From Lepturacanthus savala (taxonomy: Eukaryota > Chordata > Actinopteri > Scombriformes > Trichiuridae), in assembly GCA_030544235.1 (NCBI GenBank), contig CM060470.1, forward strand, positions 14,932,856 to 14,996,855: a stretch of DNA of 64,000 nt, written 5' to 3'. The notes below the pieces were generated by a model that was not told the DNA's origin, made no database searches, and saw only the letters and a program-made list of their open reading frames with translations. Positions 34,640 to 46,539 of this stretch are shown in pieces. Positions within the stretch are counted from its first letter, which is position 1, and every line of letters starts with the position of its first letter. Both the position numbers and the translations under genes were made by a program.

Positions 34640-36250
34640 TATATAAATACCACTCTCAAATCGAAATATGGTGCTCTTGAATAAAGACTCCATACTATAA
34701 TCCATTAATAAGAACAATGGTTGCGTTGCCAGGTTGTGAAAAAACTGCCCTCCCACTTGAAACCTGCTTTTTCGTTAAAATTCATCAGAAAGATGAACGG
34801 TCAGTTTGACCACTTCAATAACACTGCAGAACATCGTTGATTTAACATCAGTTTATTAAGAACATGTTAAAATTCACATCTGAAAGAACCATTTATTGAT
34901 GCATTAAATATTTTAAATCCAGTTGAAACTTTAAGACCAAGGACCTCAATTTGATGACTTATTAGAAAAAGAAACGTTTCATATGTTGGCCAACATTTGT
35001 AAATGTATTATTCAGCGACATGACTAACCTCCACCTTAGAATGCATTGATCTTTATCTATACCCTTGATCTGCCCCTGTATATTACAGTTACTGATGCTG
35101 CCCTGAAGATGGTGCCAATGCCTCAGCTACAAATCAGAAGTAACTATTCAGACTGAAGATAAACACTGTCAGCAGCTGCTGCTGCTATGCTGCTTGCGTT
35201 TATCTGGCCAATATATTGCATTTATCTTTATGTACTCACAACTCAAGTTGTTAAGCTGAAAAGACATCGAGAACAATTCAATTTTAGTTGCGTAGAGTTA
35301 CAACAGTCAGGACAAAGAAAATCCCAACTGCACTTGACCGGTTTATGATAAGTGTAATGTTATGTGGCCAGAAACATAACCAGTTATTTTGCCAGTAAAT
35401 TTTGTCACCATTTTTCAAACCTCTTATGCCAAAACCCTTCTGACTGAGAACAATTTCTGTTGTTCAAACAATAGGTTGTGTTACGGTGATGTGTATGTAG
35501 TTTAAGTGATTTATATGGAAAAAAACTGTTTTCAGTTAATTTTTTAAGCATTAATTTCAAAACAGCTACTACGCAGAAGAGCAGAACAGAAATGCCAACG
35601 TAAGCACGTCCACATATTTAATTTGTCTAGTCGTGTTCTCTCATAGATGCAAATATACAGGTACAAATGTATAAAGGTACTAAGAGACACAAAATTCAGA
35701 CACTAACAGGACGGTGCAGCTCAATCTCCATGGGAAAGTAAATGTTCAATTTTTCTCCCCACTTATTTTTAGATTTCTAAAGTAATGTAATCAAATTGGA
35801 GCAGCAGAGTAACAGGGTTAGTAGTGAGCCTGCCAACTGTAGCACATTAAAAATGATATGATTGCAAAATGTAAAACTGCAGCAATCTGATTAAAACTGA
35901 CTGAAACTTCACATTTGAAGGAGAAATTGGATGAATCATAAGCAATTAAACAAACTGGATTTAGAAAAGAAAATGACAATCGAGTCATTTTCATTGTGGG
36001 TATAGATGATTATACAGAAGTAATGAATAACGCTACGATCAATGCAACTGTTCTTATTAGAAAACATACTGTTGATGGTCAAAATCAATACTGACAGACT
36101 CCTGATTGTAAAGAATTTCCTCCACAGGCATAAGGTGCGTTCATTTTACTAGTGTACCGTACATTTAAAAAATCACCATGTTTTAAAACTGTTTCATCAA
36201 TGACATCAGTGATCTACTGCGAGTTTTAACGGTCACGATGATATTAATAG
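34640..36250. other. intergenic stretch downstream of HNMT copy A
   Basis: No coding sequence recognised. It contains the expected 3' untranslated region of HNMT copy A. The only polyadenylation-like hexamer noted within about 1 kb of the stop is the variant ATTAAA at 35622-35617 (minus). Confidence 0.35.
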
Positions 36251-36257
36251 CACGCTT

Positions 36258-36622
36258 TTAGTCAGCGACCTCATCTAGAACGATCACTTCGAGGTTGTTG
36301 TTAAAGATAACTTTGCCGTCGGACTCCACGCTACAATCTGGGTGCCGAAGTAAGTCCAGGACACCTGCTTTCAACTCGGGAGAAGCCGTCTTGCTGAAGT
36401 ACAGCACCTCGGTTAGGAAGTCGAGCAGCAGCTCTCCCTTCTCATCCCCCTCAGTGAAACACTCGGTGATATCCATTTGAGATGGCAGCTCATAACTCTT
36501 GTAGCTGGCTCCCGCGGTATCCAGGAAGTGCTTGATGTCTCCAGTGGTCACGCACTGACTTATTTCTTTGTTACTGAGCTGGGGCCCATAGGTGCGCCAC
36601 AGCTTTCCCCAGCCACTCTTGC
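36258..36622 (-). CDS. hnmt: HNMT copy A coding exon 6 and stop
   Basis: Acceptor TTCTATTCCAG. It encodes GKSGWGKLWRTYGPQLSNKE ... MDITECFTEGDEKGELLLDF ... VIFNNNLEVIVLDEVAD and then TAA. Asn283 in FNN is present. The tail is three residues longer than the human protein. Confidence 0.95.
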
Positions 36623-39600
36623 CTGGAATAGAAGGCACGCAGGTAAGTCCGAGTCCAAAATCACTCCCCTGTTTGCCGTTTGATTTCGGTGCCAGTTCTC
36701 ATGGGATTAGGGAGGAACTTTATTACCGTAAATTACCAAATAATAGTCGTGGCGATTATTTGTTTCGATAATTTAACAGATTAGGTGTTTGAGACAGAAA
36801 ATATGGAAATTCACTCAAATTATTTTATTAAACCAGTATCACTACCATATAGATTATACTCTGTGCCTGCACCTGGCATTTAAAGGGGACCCTGCAGTTC
36901 ATTCAAACTTGGCTTTTATTTGGTAATTTACGGTATTACATTTAAACGTCGATGCAGCATGGATGTGTGTACCAAATCCCTTATCAATCTATCCAATAAG
37001 TCAAATGGCAACCACAGCATAAATCTAGCAGAACAAGCCATCAAAAATCATATTACCATGACCTCTTTTTTTCTTTGCCAATACATTTGTTCTACATTGG
37101 TGATATTTCACCGAATAATTGAAAACTTTGACCTACAGGTGATGCTAGAGGGAATATGAATGGTTGTACCAAATTGCAAGGGAATTCAAACAAAATATCA
37201 GATATTTAAGTAATTTTGCACGGTTTGTGTAACAATATATTAAATATATACACTTTCCTCACAGCAATGAATACAGATATTCTTACTAGGCTTAGTAAAA
37301 CGTAGAAAAACATTGGTTCAAAAAGCAAAAACCTTTCCACCTTTTTCCATTATGTACAATATATATATACACACACACATACCAAAATGCCAGAGGGACT
37401 TTTCCTTGTTTTTGTTTTCACTGAGATACATAAACAGGGTTTTCATCCCTTAAGGGATGTACAATCAATATGTACACTGTCTATATATAGCGTGAATAAC
37501 CTCATCTCCCAACCGGCTCACATCAGAGGGAAGGAAAAGATCAAATGTCTTCGTGATTTCGAGATTAGATCCATCCACTTACCAGACACGAGAATAATCA
37601 GAAGCTTTCCTTTCTTGTCGAGGAGACTCCGGAAGAAGCTGATGGTAGCTCCAGGATCTTTCACATAGTACAGCATCTGTCGATTTCATCACAGATAATG
37701 AGCTGGTAACTAGATTCATAGAGCACCTAATTATAACGCTATGGTAGACAGATGTTCTAATGGGATTAATTGCAGCGGAGCGTCGCCGAAAACAAGATGG
37801 CCTAGATGTGTCAAAATTACAGTTTGCGGTGCCAAAAGCACAGAAGCAACACCGACCTGTATCATGTGGATGAAGTCGGCCTTCTTCGTCATCTTTTTCC
37901 CTTTCCAGTGCTCCTCGAACTCGCCGGCGGTCATTTTGTTCCAGTTAAACGTGATGTAATCTAAATCTTGTTTCTGTGACACCAAAACTGTATAAAATAG
38001 CGCAAAAATGCACAGTTATAGAAGGTCATGACCAATCATTGTATTATTTACAACATAATGTTACCGGGTCCAAAATCTGAATCTCTATTACTCTTATATA
38101 TACTATATATATACTATTATATATTATATATATTATAATATCTGAGTATTACAACTCAGGAAACATTCCTCTGTGTTATTTTTTTTTAAATATAAAGAAT
38201 TATACAGTATTATTGTCATAAAGTAGTGATGGGATTTTGCTGTCGCCATGGCTATTTTCTTTAAAAGGCCCCATATTTGCAGTTGACATTGTTGAGAAGA
38301 AGATAGCTGAAATTTCTTTATTTTTTTTTTCTGACAATCTTGATATAAATGGCAGCAAATCTGTGTTACACCACCCGCAGAAGAAAAGTTTCACAAAAAG
38401 GACGGAGAGTGAGGTTTAGAGTTTGGCATGTTTCTAAAGCGTGTGCTGAAAGAGATGTGACAGCAGGCTTATGTTGTCTTGCCGTACAGGCTGTAAAGCC
38501 CCGTGAGGCAGGCTGTGATTTCTGATGTCGGGCTATACAAACACAATAGATTCGAAAAATCAACGTTAACGCTCGGACTTTTTGAAAGTCAAGTGGCTGT
38601 AGAAACTGAAGTGAAGATGATAATTATAATGTTACAACTTTTTTTTTCTGCATTTCTTTCCAAAGTAAGACAAGTTAGTAAAGCATTATACAAATCAAAT
38701 GTATTGTTATCATTATTACATTATTACAATTTGTAGGATAAAACATGAATCATCAAAGTGTTAATCATAAAAGCAATACGAACAAAATGAAATAAGGAAA
38801 TAATGAAACAAGTAACTATAGATGGATCACAGGAAGGCCAGGCTATAGAAGTGTATTTTCACAAGACCTAAAACAGCTGATCTGTTCAAAAGGGCAAACA
38901 CCCTCACGCCTTTGTTTTTTTAGTCTGGATTTAGGAACCAAGAGGAGAGCAGCATGAGGACCCAAGTTTGCGACGGCACATTGGGAATTAAACATTCCGG
39001 GCTTTAGAAGTGGTAAATATGTTTTTATATTTGACTCTAAGGTCACGGATCTCACCGCCCCACTCTATTCACCTTATTTTCAACAGACTGATGCTGCCGT
39101 TATAGGTTTTTTTTGTGTGTGATGATAAAACAACTTAAAAATGATTGAGGAGAACTAGAATTGTTTGTGCAATTTGGGGTCACTATGATAACCGGTACAA
39201 AGGAAAAGTTTACTTGTAACTTGTAGGAATGTTTTGACTAACCCTAACCTCATCCTAACCCTATTTGAGTGTTTGAGGAGTCGCCGCTAAATGGAACGTA
39301 TATACAGCTCAGACCACTTCAAAATTATCAGTTTTTCTGATTTTACTACTTATAGGTATTTACTTACAGATACTTTTAGGTAAAACGTTTCCCCCATATT
39401 CCAAATAAAAGAATTATCGTTTAGAGCATTTAGAAAGAATGCAGAAAATGTCACAAGGTCAAAATAACAAAAAAAAAGATGCAATGTATTCAGACTTCAA
39501 ACAAAAAAAACTCAAATTAATTTTAAAACAACATAAAACTAATGTTTACACTTAAGAATAGTTCAGAAATCATTTGTTGAAATAACCCTTATTTTTAATT

Positions 39601-42600
39601 ACAGCTTTCATGCGTCTTTGCATCCTCTCCACTAGTTTTTACCATTGTTCCTTGGGGACTTTATTCCACTCCTGGTGCCTCTTTAAGCAGAATGAGTTGT
39701 GCATGTGTTAGAATTCAACAGACGGTGAAATGGAACGGCTGGAATACATGAGATGCTCATTTCAGTAAAAAAAATGCAGTGGTCCCCTAATTTTTTCCAG
39801 AGCTGTATATACATATTTGGGTTCAGCTGAATAAAATTTTGACGCATCTATGAATGTCCTCGTGACGCCTTAGAAGTAAAGAGATTTCACTAAAATTACC
39901 CGACTGAGGTAAACTAGGGTGTCGTCTGCATAAAAAACAGAAACTAATGTTGTGCAGTCTTACGAGGTGTTCCCAAAAGTAGCTAGTAAATAGTTAACGG
40001 GACGGATAATTGCTGGCACGAGGGCTTGAAATCTTAATGAGCCACTAACACACATTTAATTAACATATAATTTATGTATCAGTGCAAAAAAAAAAGAAAA
40101 AAACATAGCTGCTTTGAAATATGTTCATTTTCATTTGAAAAAGAAAAATGCAATTAAGCGACAATTTGCTGTTAAATTGAACATCAAGGCATATTCTTGT
40201 ATACAGATAAGAGTATAAATGTGTGGTATATGAGAGAACGGAGTGCATGTAACGACTGTACCTCTGTAGTTGTGGAGCTGCTGGCTGCTAGGCTCCACCA
40301 CCTCATTATCCACTGTCACCCCTGGGTGCTTCAGCCGGAGCTCAGAGAACATCTCTAGGTCAATCTCACCTGAAGGCATCAGCACAGACTTTTTTTTTTT
40401 TTTTTTTGTTTTGAAAGCCACCTATTAAAGTTTGACCTACTTTCCCCACAGTACCAGACCATTCAAACATTTCCAGACACAGTAAGAGAGAGACAGAAGT
40501 TACTTCAAGCAGCAAATTATCACAATGCTCCGATGCCCCCCCCTCCCCCCCGCCCTCCTCAATTTAGCAGGAAACAATGCATTTTGTTTTGCAGTAAGTA
40601 ATCTCAGCAGAGTTATCACAATGATATTCGTTTCAAGTTCATTTAACTGCAAGCAAGCGATTTTGTTCCGGTTCTTTTTAAAGATGACAATTTGCCACGT
40701 ACAAAGGAGCGCATTTAAATAGTCGTCCTAATGGATTTTATAGTCCATTAGAGAATTTATAACATCGCTCCATTACAATACTGACGTGACAGTTCGGGAT
40801 AAATTAAAAGGATTGTCTTTGACTTAACTGAAGGGTAATAGCGCTCATGGGCAAGCCGGCGGATATTTTTTTTTCTTTGCTCGGGAACAAATTTCACCTT
40901 GCCCGTTTCATTTGGCGTTAGAAACATCACGCCGTAAAAACCACAGACCGGTAAGGTCACTTTGTCTACGACACGGGTTAAAGATTAATCTGACAAGCAG
41001 GCAGATAAATACAAACTCCTGACAGTGATAATAAGGGCAAAGGTTTTTACTGCTGCGGCCATAAATGACAACACGGCGATGGGAAAGCGCATGACAGGCC
41101 CGATTCAACAAAGCCTCCTCACCTTCGCTGTCCGCCGCAGAGGTCTCCGCTATTTACTGTGTCGCACAGGACCTAAGATAAGTTCAGGAGTGAAAGTGTC
41201 TTAAAAAAGTCTTACCGGCGCCACTACCGACTCCGATGACATTCAGGTGGGACTTTCCACCTCCAATGCTGAGGGTGGAAAAAAAAAAAAGACAAAAAGA
41301 CAAAAGAAATTTCACATCCTCCTGATAAATATGGCTCACATTTTATTTTTTTTTTGGGGAGCTCGTATCTGTCGATTCCGCCTGACGCATCTCCCATAGT
41401 GAGGCTTTCATTGCCGCTATGGCGCGTTCTCTTATTCATCATCTGATTGTTTAAAAACACTATTAACACTTTTAGTTCAGTGAACTGTATCTGCCCGGAT
41501 TCATCTCAGATCCGCTTCTCGTGTGGCAGGGAGCGGTGTAGTTCTCTGCAGCATGAAATTTACGCTTCCTGCAGCTTATGCTCAACATGCTGCAGCCAAA
41601 AAAATGTATAGTAAGAGGAGACAGAATTTGTTTGATCAATCATTGTCATTCACGATCACGCACGCTCTGTTTAACTAGTTAATCTATGTATATTAGTGTA
41701 GTCGGTTGTTGTTTTGTTTGCCAAGAATGTTGTGCAAATATTTACACATTCTCTTTTGGGAATGGGAAGAGTTTAATAATCTGACGTTTTAACGCATATT
41801 TGGGTTTGATCTCCATAGCACTGGCGAAAACCTCTCATGTTCTCCAGAACCTTTTCTTTTTCTGTAAGGCAACAAATTGACAGGATTAAGTGGATGATGT
41901 CTCTACATACACTCTCTTTGCTCTTAAGCCTTTCCCCTGCAGAATTCTGAAAAGTTTTAGGGAATATGGGCTTCATCCAACATTAATATAACACTAAGAC
42001 CGTCTTATAATCAAAAGTTTCCCCTCTCTGCTGCTCAAAGGTTATAGTAATCTAGTCAATCAGCAACCTTTATGCCAAGTTATATGTTCACAAGGTCCCG
42101 ACCAATAATTATAAGACAATAGTGACAATATAAGAGTTTTTCTTTTTTAAAGATAATCCTGGTATCTTAACGATTTAATAAATATTATACCAATATTTTC
42201 CGTTGATATTATTCTTTTGTTTTACATAAACGTAGCAGAAAGTCACTCAGAGAGCAAATCTATGCCAAAGTCATTATGGATATAGACGGAGACTTTTAAC
42301 CGAATCTTAAAATGAGGTGAGAGTAAGTCCCATCAAGTCCCAATATCTTGAATTGTGAAAGTTGCATCCAAACACTTTTTACAAACATTTACATAGTGAG
42401 CATGGAGAGCTGTCAGTCGCAACCATAAGCCAATCACAGCCTCTGAACTGACTGTGGTGTCCGCCAAGCATTTTTTGACAGGAGCGCAGCAGTCGTCCAC
42501 TGCTAGCTCCTCTGCTCCATCAACACCAGACACACCTCAATAACCACAAATTTGCTTTTAACATTGCAGTCAATGGGACACAGTCATCATTTTTTTCTCC

Positions 42601-43695
42601 GTTGGGATGTTTAGGAGTCCCATTTCAATGGAAGTAACATTTTTTGACAACAACCTGGGGGGAAACCTGGTCTAGATCTTGATGTATAAGTTATAGAGTG
42701 TGTGGCTTTTCAGTTGTTACTCTGGTGCAGTTGAACAGGAGCCAGTAATAACCACTAAAGCATTAAAACAATTGATGTGAAAGTTTCGTATGTCAGATCT
42801 GTCCCAAAATTGAATGGATTCGACCTTGGCCAATTCCACAACCTACTAACACATTTCACAACATAATAAAACCATCACGTCCATGCTGATATACAGACGG
42901 GGGGTTAATTAACCAGCAAAACTTGTGGCACTTAGGAAATGTTTGGATCAACTTTCCACACTTTATTTAAGTCCATTACTGCAGAAAAGCTGTAAGTTTA
43001 AGTTGTTAACTATTACTTGATTCCTGAAAATTGATATATCTCTTTTTTGGGTCGGGTAGATAACTACTTATTTTTATACCATTTAAATCTTGCATATTAT
43101 ACACTTTCCTGTTTTTTATTTGAAATCTTGACATCCCTAACAAGATTTTAAGTACCAAAGATAATCTCAGTATAGTTTTACACTTTTTTTTCTCATGCTT
43201 CTTTCATTCTTTAAATGGCTCTGGGAGGTGTTGACTGTATAGTAGTGACATCACAACTTCATGCAAGTCATGACTGCTTGTTTTAAGAGTTTCTGAATAT
43301 AGGCTGTGTATGTTTCTCTGTGGATTTAGTGTTTTTTAAACATGGGACAATATTAATACACTCTCTCCTGTCATATATACAGTAAAATACTGTATATATA
43401 GGGGTCTAATACATTTATAAGATATTCATTGGAATTAAACTGCTTATATTTCAATAAAAATATGTGTTCTAAAACGTTTGAACTGTAGTGTATCTGGCAT
43501 TTTGTATTACTTTTGGAAGCTGTACTTCAATAACAGGATAAAGACCAGAACAGCAATACTTGGACTGTTACTTCCCTTTTGTATTTTTCTTCCCTGGCCG
43601 TATCAATAGCAACAACTGTACTATTTATGATTTATTCCATTGTCAACAGTGTGGTCAGTGTGTCATCACTCATAAAGGACTGTGTGTGTGTGTGT

Positions 43696-43749
<54 letters not shown>

Positions 43750-43893
43750 AGATTACCTCGCCAGTATATCTGGCAGGATATTGTGGATGAAGTCCTGCAT
43801 ACACTGATGTTCGGAGGAACGTTCCAGAAAAAGCTGGAAGGATTTCTGGTACCTATTATCGTCATATACCAAACACTTCAACGGAGATGCCAT
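36258..43893 (-). CDS. hnmt: histamine N-methyltransferase, tandem copy A (complete, six coding exons)
   Basis: Joined exons 43893-43757, 41268-41216, 40369-40262, 37987-37857, 37676-37583 and 36622-36258 total 888 nt and encode 295 residues; human HNMT has 292. All introns are GT-AG. The enzyme transfers a methyl group from SAM to the tele-nitrogen of histamine in the cytosol, the main route of histamine inactivation outside the diamine oxidase pathway. Numbering runs in register with the human protein. Glu28 (SSEHQ), Gly60 in the loop IGVGSGAGEID, Glu89 (VVEPS), Gln94, Ile142 and Gln143 (FIHMIQ), and Asn283 (IFNN) are all present. These include the three histamine contacts of the human structure. 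Ser120 is Ala. This is the canonical copy. A CpG-rich leader exon near 45572 probably starts the transcript. Confidence 0.95.
36724..36935. mobile_element. 212-bp MITE with perfect 20-bp inverted termini, HNMT copy A intron 5
   Basis: TACCGTAAATTACCAAATAA at 36724-36743 is exactly reverse-complemented at 36916-36935. No coding content. Confidence 0.75.
37583..37676 (-). CDS. hnmt: HNMT copy A coding exon 5 (94 nt)
   Basis: Acceptor AATCGACAG, donor GTAAGT. It encodes MLYYVKDPGATISFFRSLLD and then KKGKLLIILVS. Confidence 0.93.
37857..37987 (-). CDS. hnmt: HNMT copy A coding exon 4 (131 nt)
   Basis: Acceptor TTTTATACAG, donor GTCGGT. It encodes LVSQKQDLDYITFNWNKMTA and on to KKADFIHMIQ. It ends on Gln143, a histamine contact. 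Confidence 0.93.
39301..39810 (-). mobile_element. Tc1-like non-autonomous element in HNMT copy A intron 3
   Basis: The left end TATACAGCTCAGACCACTTC and the reverse complement of the right end, TATACAGCTCTGGAAAAAAT TAGGGGACCACT, are the two termini of a Tc1-type element common in fish. The interior includes TTATTTTTAATTACAGCTTT CATGCGTCTTTGCAT, which I recall from the same family. At about 510 bp it lacks most of a transposase. Confidence 0.65.
40262..40369 (-). CDS. hnmt: HNMT copy A coding exon 3 (108 nt)
   Basis: Acceptor ATGCCTTCAG after a 19-nt T tract, donor GTACAG. It encodes GEIDLEMFSELRLKHPGVTV and then DNEVVEPSSQQLHNYR with Glu89 and Gln94. Closely resembles the human exon. Confidence 0.93.
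41216..41268 (-). CDS. hnmt: HNMT copy A coding exon 2 (53 nt)
   Basis: Acceptor CCACCCTCAG, donor GTAAGA. It encodes SIGGGKSHLNVIGVGSGA, the SAM-binding glycine loop. Confidence 0.92.
43681..43748. repeat. (TG)n / (CA)n microsatellite next to a splice donor
   Basis: 68 bp of TG with one TA interruption. On the transcribed strand of HNMT copy A it reads CA and begins eight nucleotides after the exon 1 donor. Confidence 0.97.
43757..43893 (-). CDS. hnmt: HNMT copy A coding exon 1
   Basis: ATG at 43893 (CACCATGG context), ten bases after the acceptor TTTTGCCAG that opens the exon at 43903. It encodes MASPLKCLVYDDNRYQKSFQ and on to LPDILA, ending in phase 2 with donor GTAATC. A (CA)n tract starts eight nucleotides into the intron. 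Glu28 lies in SSEHQCMQ. Confidence 0.92.
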
Positions 43894-44199
43894 GGTGAAT
43901 AATCTGGCAAAAAAAAAGAGGAAACATTATTAAAACAGCTAAAAGTAAAAATTAAGAAAGTTCAAAGTTGACCCCTCCTCCCCTGGTAACTTACTAATCC
44001 AGATAATCTTGATCAATAGTGCAATCAATATCAATATCACCACATATCAATAAACTAGCCTTCAGCTCCTGACATCTTGCTGCGAGTTGTCTCTCCTCAT
44101 CCATTTCTCTACCAGAGAATGACAGGCACTTGCTTGAAGCTGCCGCTGAGGGTTGCATCACCATCCGGTCGGCCCCCAAGTGGCTTGGCTGACTGATAC

Positions 44200-44320
44200 T
44201 TGTGGAAGTACATTTAAAAATCGGTATCGCAGACGATCATGCTCCTTTAACCGTGGCAGCCGGAATCACGATCGAGATTATAATTCAATTATTTGTGCAG
44301 CCCTACCAGCTAACGCGATC
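44200..44320. mobile_element. possible hAT-type terminus
   Basis: ATTATAATTCAATTATTTGT GCAGCCCT at about 44277-44304 is, reversed, AGGGCTGCACAAATAATTG, like a common fish hAT end (AGGGCTGCACGAT...). The partner end was not located. Confidence 0.3.
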
Positions 44321-44811
44321 TGCAGCTAGAACATCCCGTTTCCATGGCACCAGCCATACAGCACATCTCCAGCCCGGGGACATTGACAGGTCCGTATCTA
44401 CCAGCTTCAACCGCCTCTAACTGTGATATTAATTAATCACAGTAACAAGACTTTGTTCCTTACCTGTTGTAATGTTAGCAGCCTTCTCCGTACCTGGCTG
44501 CAATTTAATTAAAAACATGACTTTTTGTTATATTTAATTAAATTTAGCATAATAATGATAACACCATTGTTTGCCTTTTTGAGCTGTACTATAATTCTTT
44601 GCATTGCTAATTTTTTTATCATTGCTCTGGAAGTCCAGTGTGACCTTTTACCGTATTGTATCTACTATATTTATATAGAGGTTGTGATCAGCCAGTTAAA
44701 CTAGTTCCCACTATTTGATGACTCATCCTGAAACCCTCTCCAACTTCCTAGATTGAATGAAAACGCCTGCAGAATGAATGTTATGTGAAGGGTCCAAGTT
44801 ATGCATGTTTG

Positions 44812-44813
<2 letters not shown>

Positions 44814-44851
<38 letters not shown>
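44814..44851. repeat. (TG)n microsatellite
   Basis: About 38 bp of uninterrupted TG in the 5' intron of HNMT copy A. Confidence 0.9.
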
Positions 44852-44856
<5 letters not shown>

Positions 44857-45399
44857 GAAACATGTTGCAAAGCACAAAAAGATAAGACTTCCTGCAGTTA
44901 ATTCATAAGCCACGCATCCGGTTTATACTGCAGTGAGTTCACTGTCAATTTCTATCACTATAAAACACCTAATTAAAGAGAGACTTTCACATTTTCACAT
45001 TTGCATTAATAAATGCAATTCGAACGTGATCAAAACATAAGTCATCCTTTGCAAATTACATTTGCCAGTCATTAAACACTGTCAGTGGAAACATCCTCGT
45101 CAATATTAGTGGCCTCCAATAAAAAAAACAAGCTGAAATTAGCAGAGGACTTTTATTTTGAAAGGGGGGGAAAGTAAGTAAATTCATTCAGCCTACGTGC
45201 GCTGACTCAGCATGGATCATATGAAATGAGAAAAGTGGATACATGATAAAAAGCGATATTGTCACCTGGTTTTCCTTCAACATAAATGGATATGAAGGCA
45301 TTTTAAACCACAAATCGGTGCAGAGAAATCCACCGGAATGCAAGAAGCTGAACATATCACACCCTCTGCTGCTATGTTCCTACACAATACGCTGCACAT

Positions 45400-45725
45400 G
45401 AATGTGTTCACTACCAACACGAAGCGCGCTTCACCTGATGCTTTTATTCTCGACTCCAGGAGCTGAAGCTCAACGCGTCTCCGTACGTGTTGAGCGGCGG
45501 TCCGCGCGCAGACCTTCGCGCATATTAGTGTTTAAACTGGAGACATTTAGGGACGAAAGTTTGACACTTACGCGTTTGCGCAGAAGTCAGCGCGTCCGGA
45601 GAGATGAGCGGGCTGGAGTAAGGAGCGAATAAAAGCCTCCAGTCTGCGGTAAAACCCTCCCACCGGTGTTACAACTTCCCGGGGACCGGAAGGAGGCCGG
45701 AAGCTGCCGGAGAAATAAGAAGACT
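45400..45725 (-). promoter_or_regulatory. CpG-rich promoter and non-coding first exon of HNMT copy A
   Basis: The only clear CpG cluster of the HNMT interval (GCGCGC, ACGCGT, TCCGCGCGCAGA and others) lies 1.7 kb upstream of the ATG exon. On the minus strand a donor GCGCAAACGC/GTAAGTG occurs at 45572/45571, and exon 1 has its own acceptor at 43904, so a leader exon ending at 45572 is expected. CCGGAAG occurs twice on the plus strand (45687-45693 and 45699-45705 region), an ETS-type core common in CpG promoters. The transcription start is probably between 45620 and 45720; it cannot be fixed by eye. Confidence 0.5.
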
Positions 45726-45789
45726 GGACTATGGAGTAGACCAAAAGCGAAACTAAAGTCCTCAAATAGGACGAAGTAGCATATATAGT

Positions 45790-45821
45790 TTTATTACGAT
45801 AATAAAGTCATAATATTACAA

Positions 45822-45864
<43 letters not shown>

Positions 45865-46260
45865 GCTACTACTACTACTGCTACTACTACTACTACTAAT
45901 AATAATAATGTTCTGAGAATAAAGTCGAAATATTGCAAAACCAAAGTGAAAGACTAAATATTTCAAAAATAAAGTCCTAATATCAGGCCTACAAAAAAAA
46001 AAAATATTATTCAATTTCAATCATCTTTAATGTTCATACTACTACTACTACTACTACTACTAATAATAATAATAAAGTCTTAAATAAAATCTTAATATTA
46101 CAAACATAAAGTCTAAATATTATGACAATAACATAAATAAATAATAATAATAATAAAATCTTAATATTATAAGAATAAAGTCTCAATATAGCAAGAATAA
46201 AGTCTTAATATCAGGCATACATGAAAAGAAGTCATAATTCTATAAGAATACAAAAAAAAA
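45790..46260. repeat. diverged minisatellite based on AATAAAGTC-TAATATTA
   Basis: The motif AATAAAGTC followed by TAATATTA, AAATATT or TAATATCAGGC recurs about ten times (for example at 45801, 45918, 45968, 46071, 46183 and 46196) between trinucleotide runs. It is a short-unit tandem repeat of roughly 20-25 bp with heavy drift. It begins just upstream of the CpG-rich start of HNMT copy A. Confidence 0.7.
45822..45905. repeat. (ACT/TAC)n trinucleotide microsatellite
   Basis: About 78 bp of TAC units with two TGC interruptions, then AAT units. It codes only a polyserine artefact. Confidence 0.95.
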
Positions 46261-46478
46261 ACAATGTTAAAATGAGAAATGTGGAGTATCTTCAAGTAAA
46301 AGTTAAACTTAGAGTAAACGTAAAGTTATAGTTTTGAAAATACTTCATCTTTCGACACATCAGCACCAAATTATTATTAGTATCAGGTATTGAAATCATT
46401 GAAATGTGATGTTATTCCCATAATATTTTGAGTTATTTTTTGATTTTTTAATTTTCTCTTAATTTGGCACTAATACAG

Positions 46479-46479
<1 letters not shown>

Positions 46480-46533
<54 letters not shown>
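46480..46533. repeat. (AT)n microsatellite
   Basis: About 54 bp of AT. Confidence 0.95.
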
Positions 46534-46534
<1 letters not shown>

Positions 46535-46539
46535 TTAAA

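Noticed and set aside
39238..39266. Telomere-like CTAACCCTAACC
   Set aside because: Only two units and an imperfect third; too short to call an interstitial telomere.
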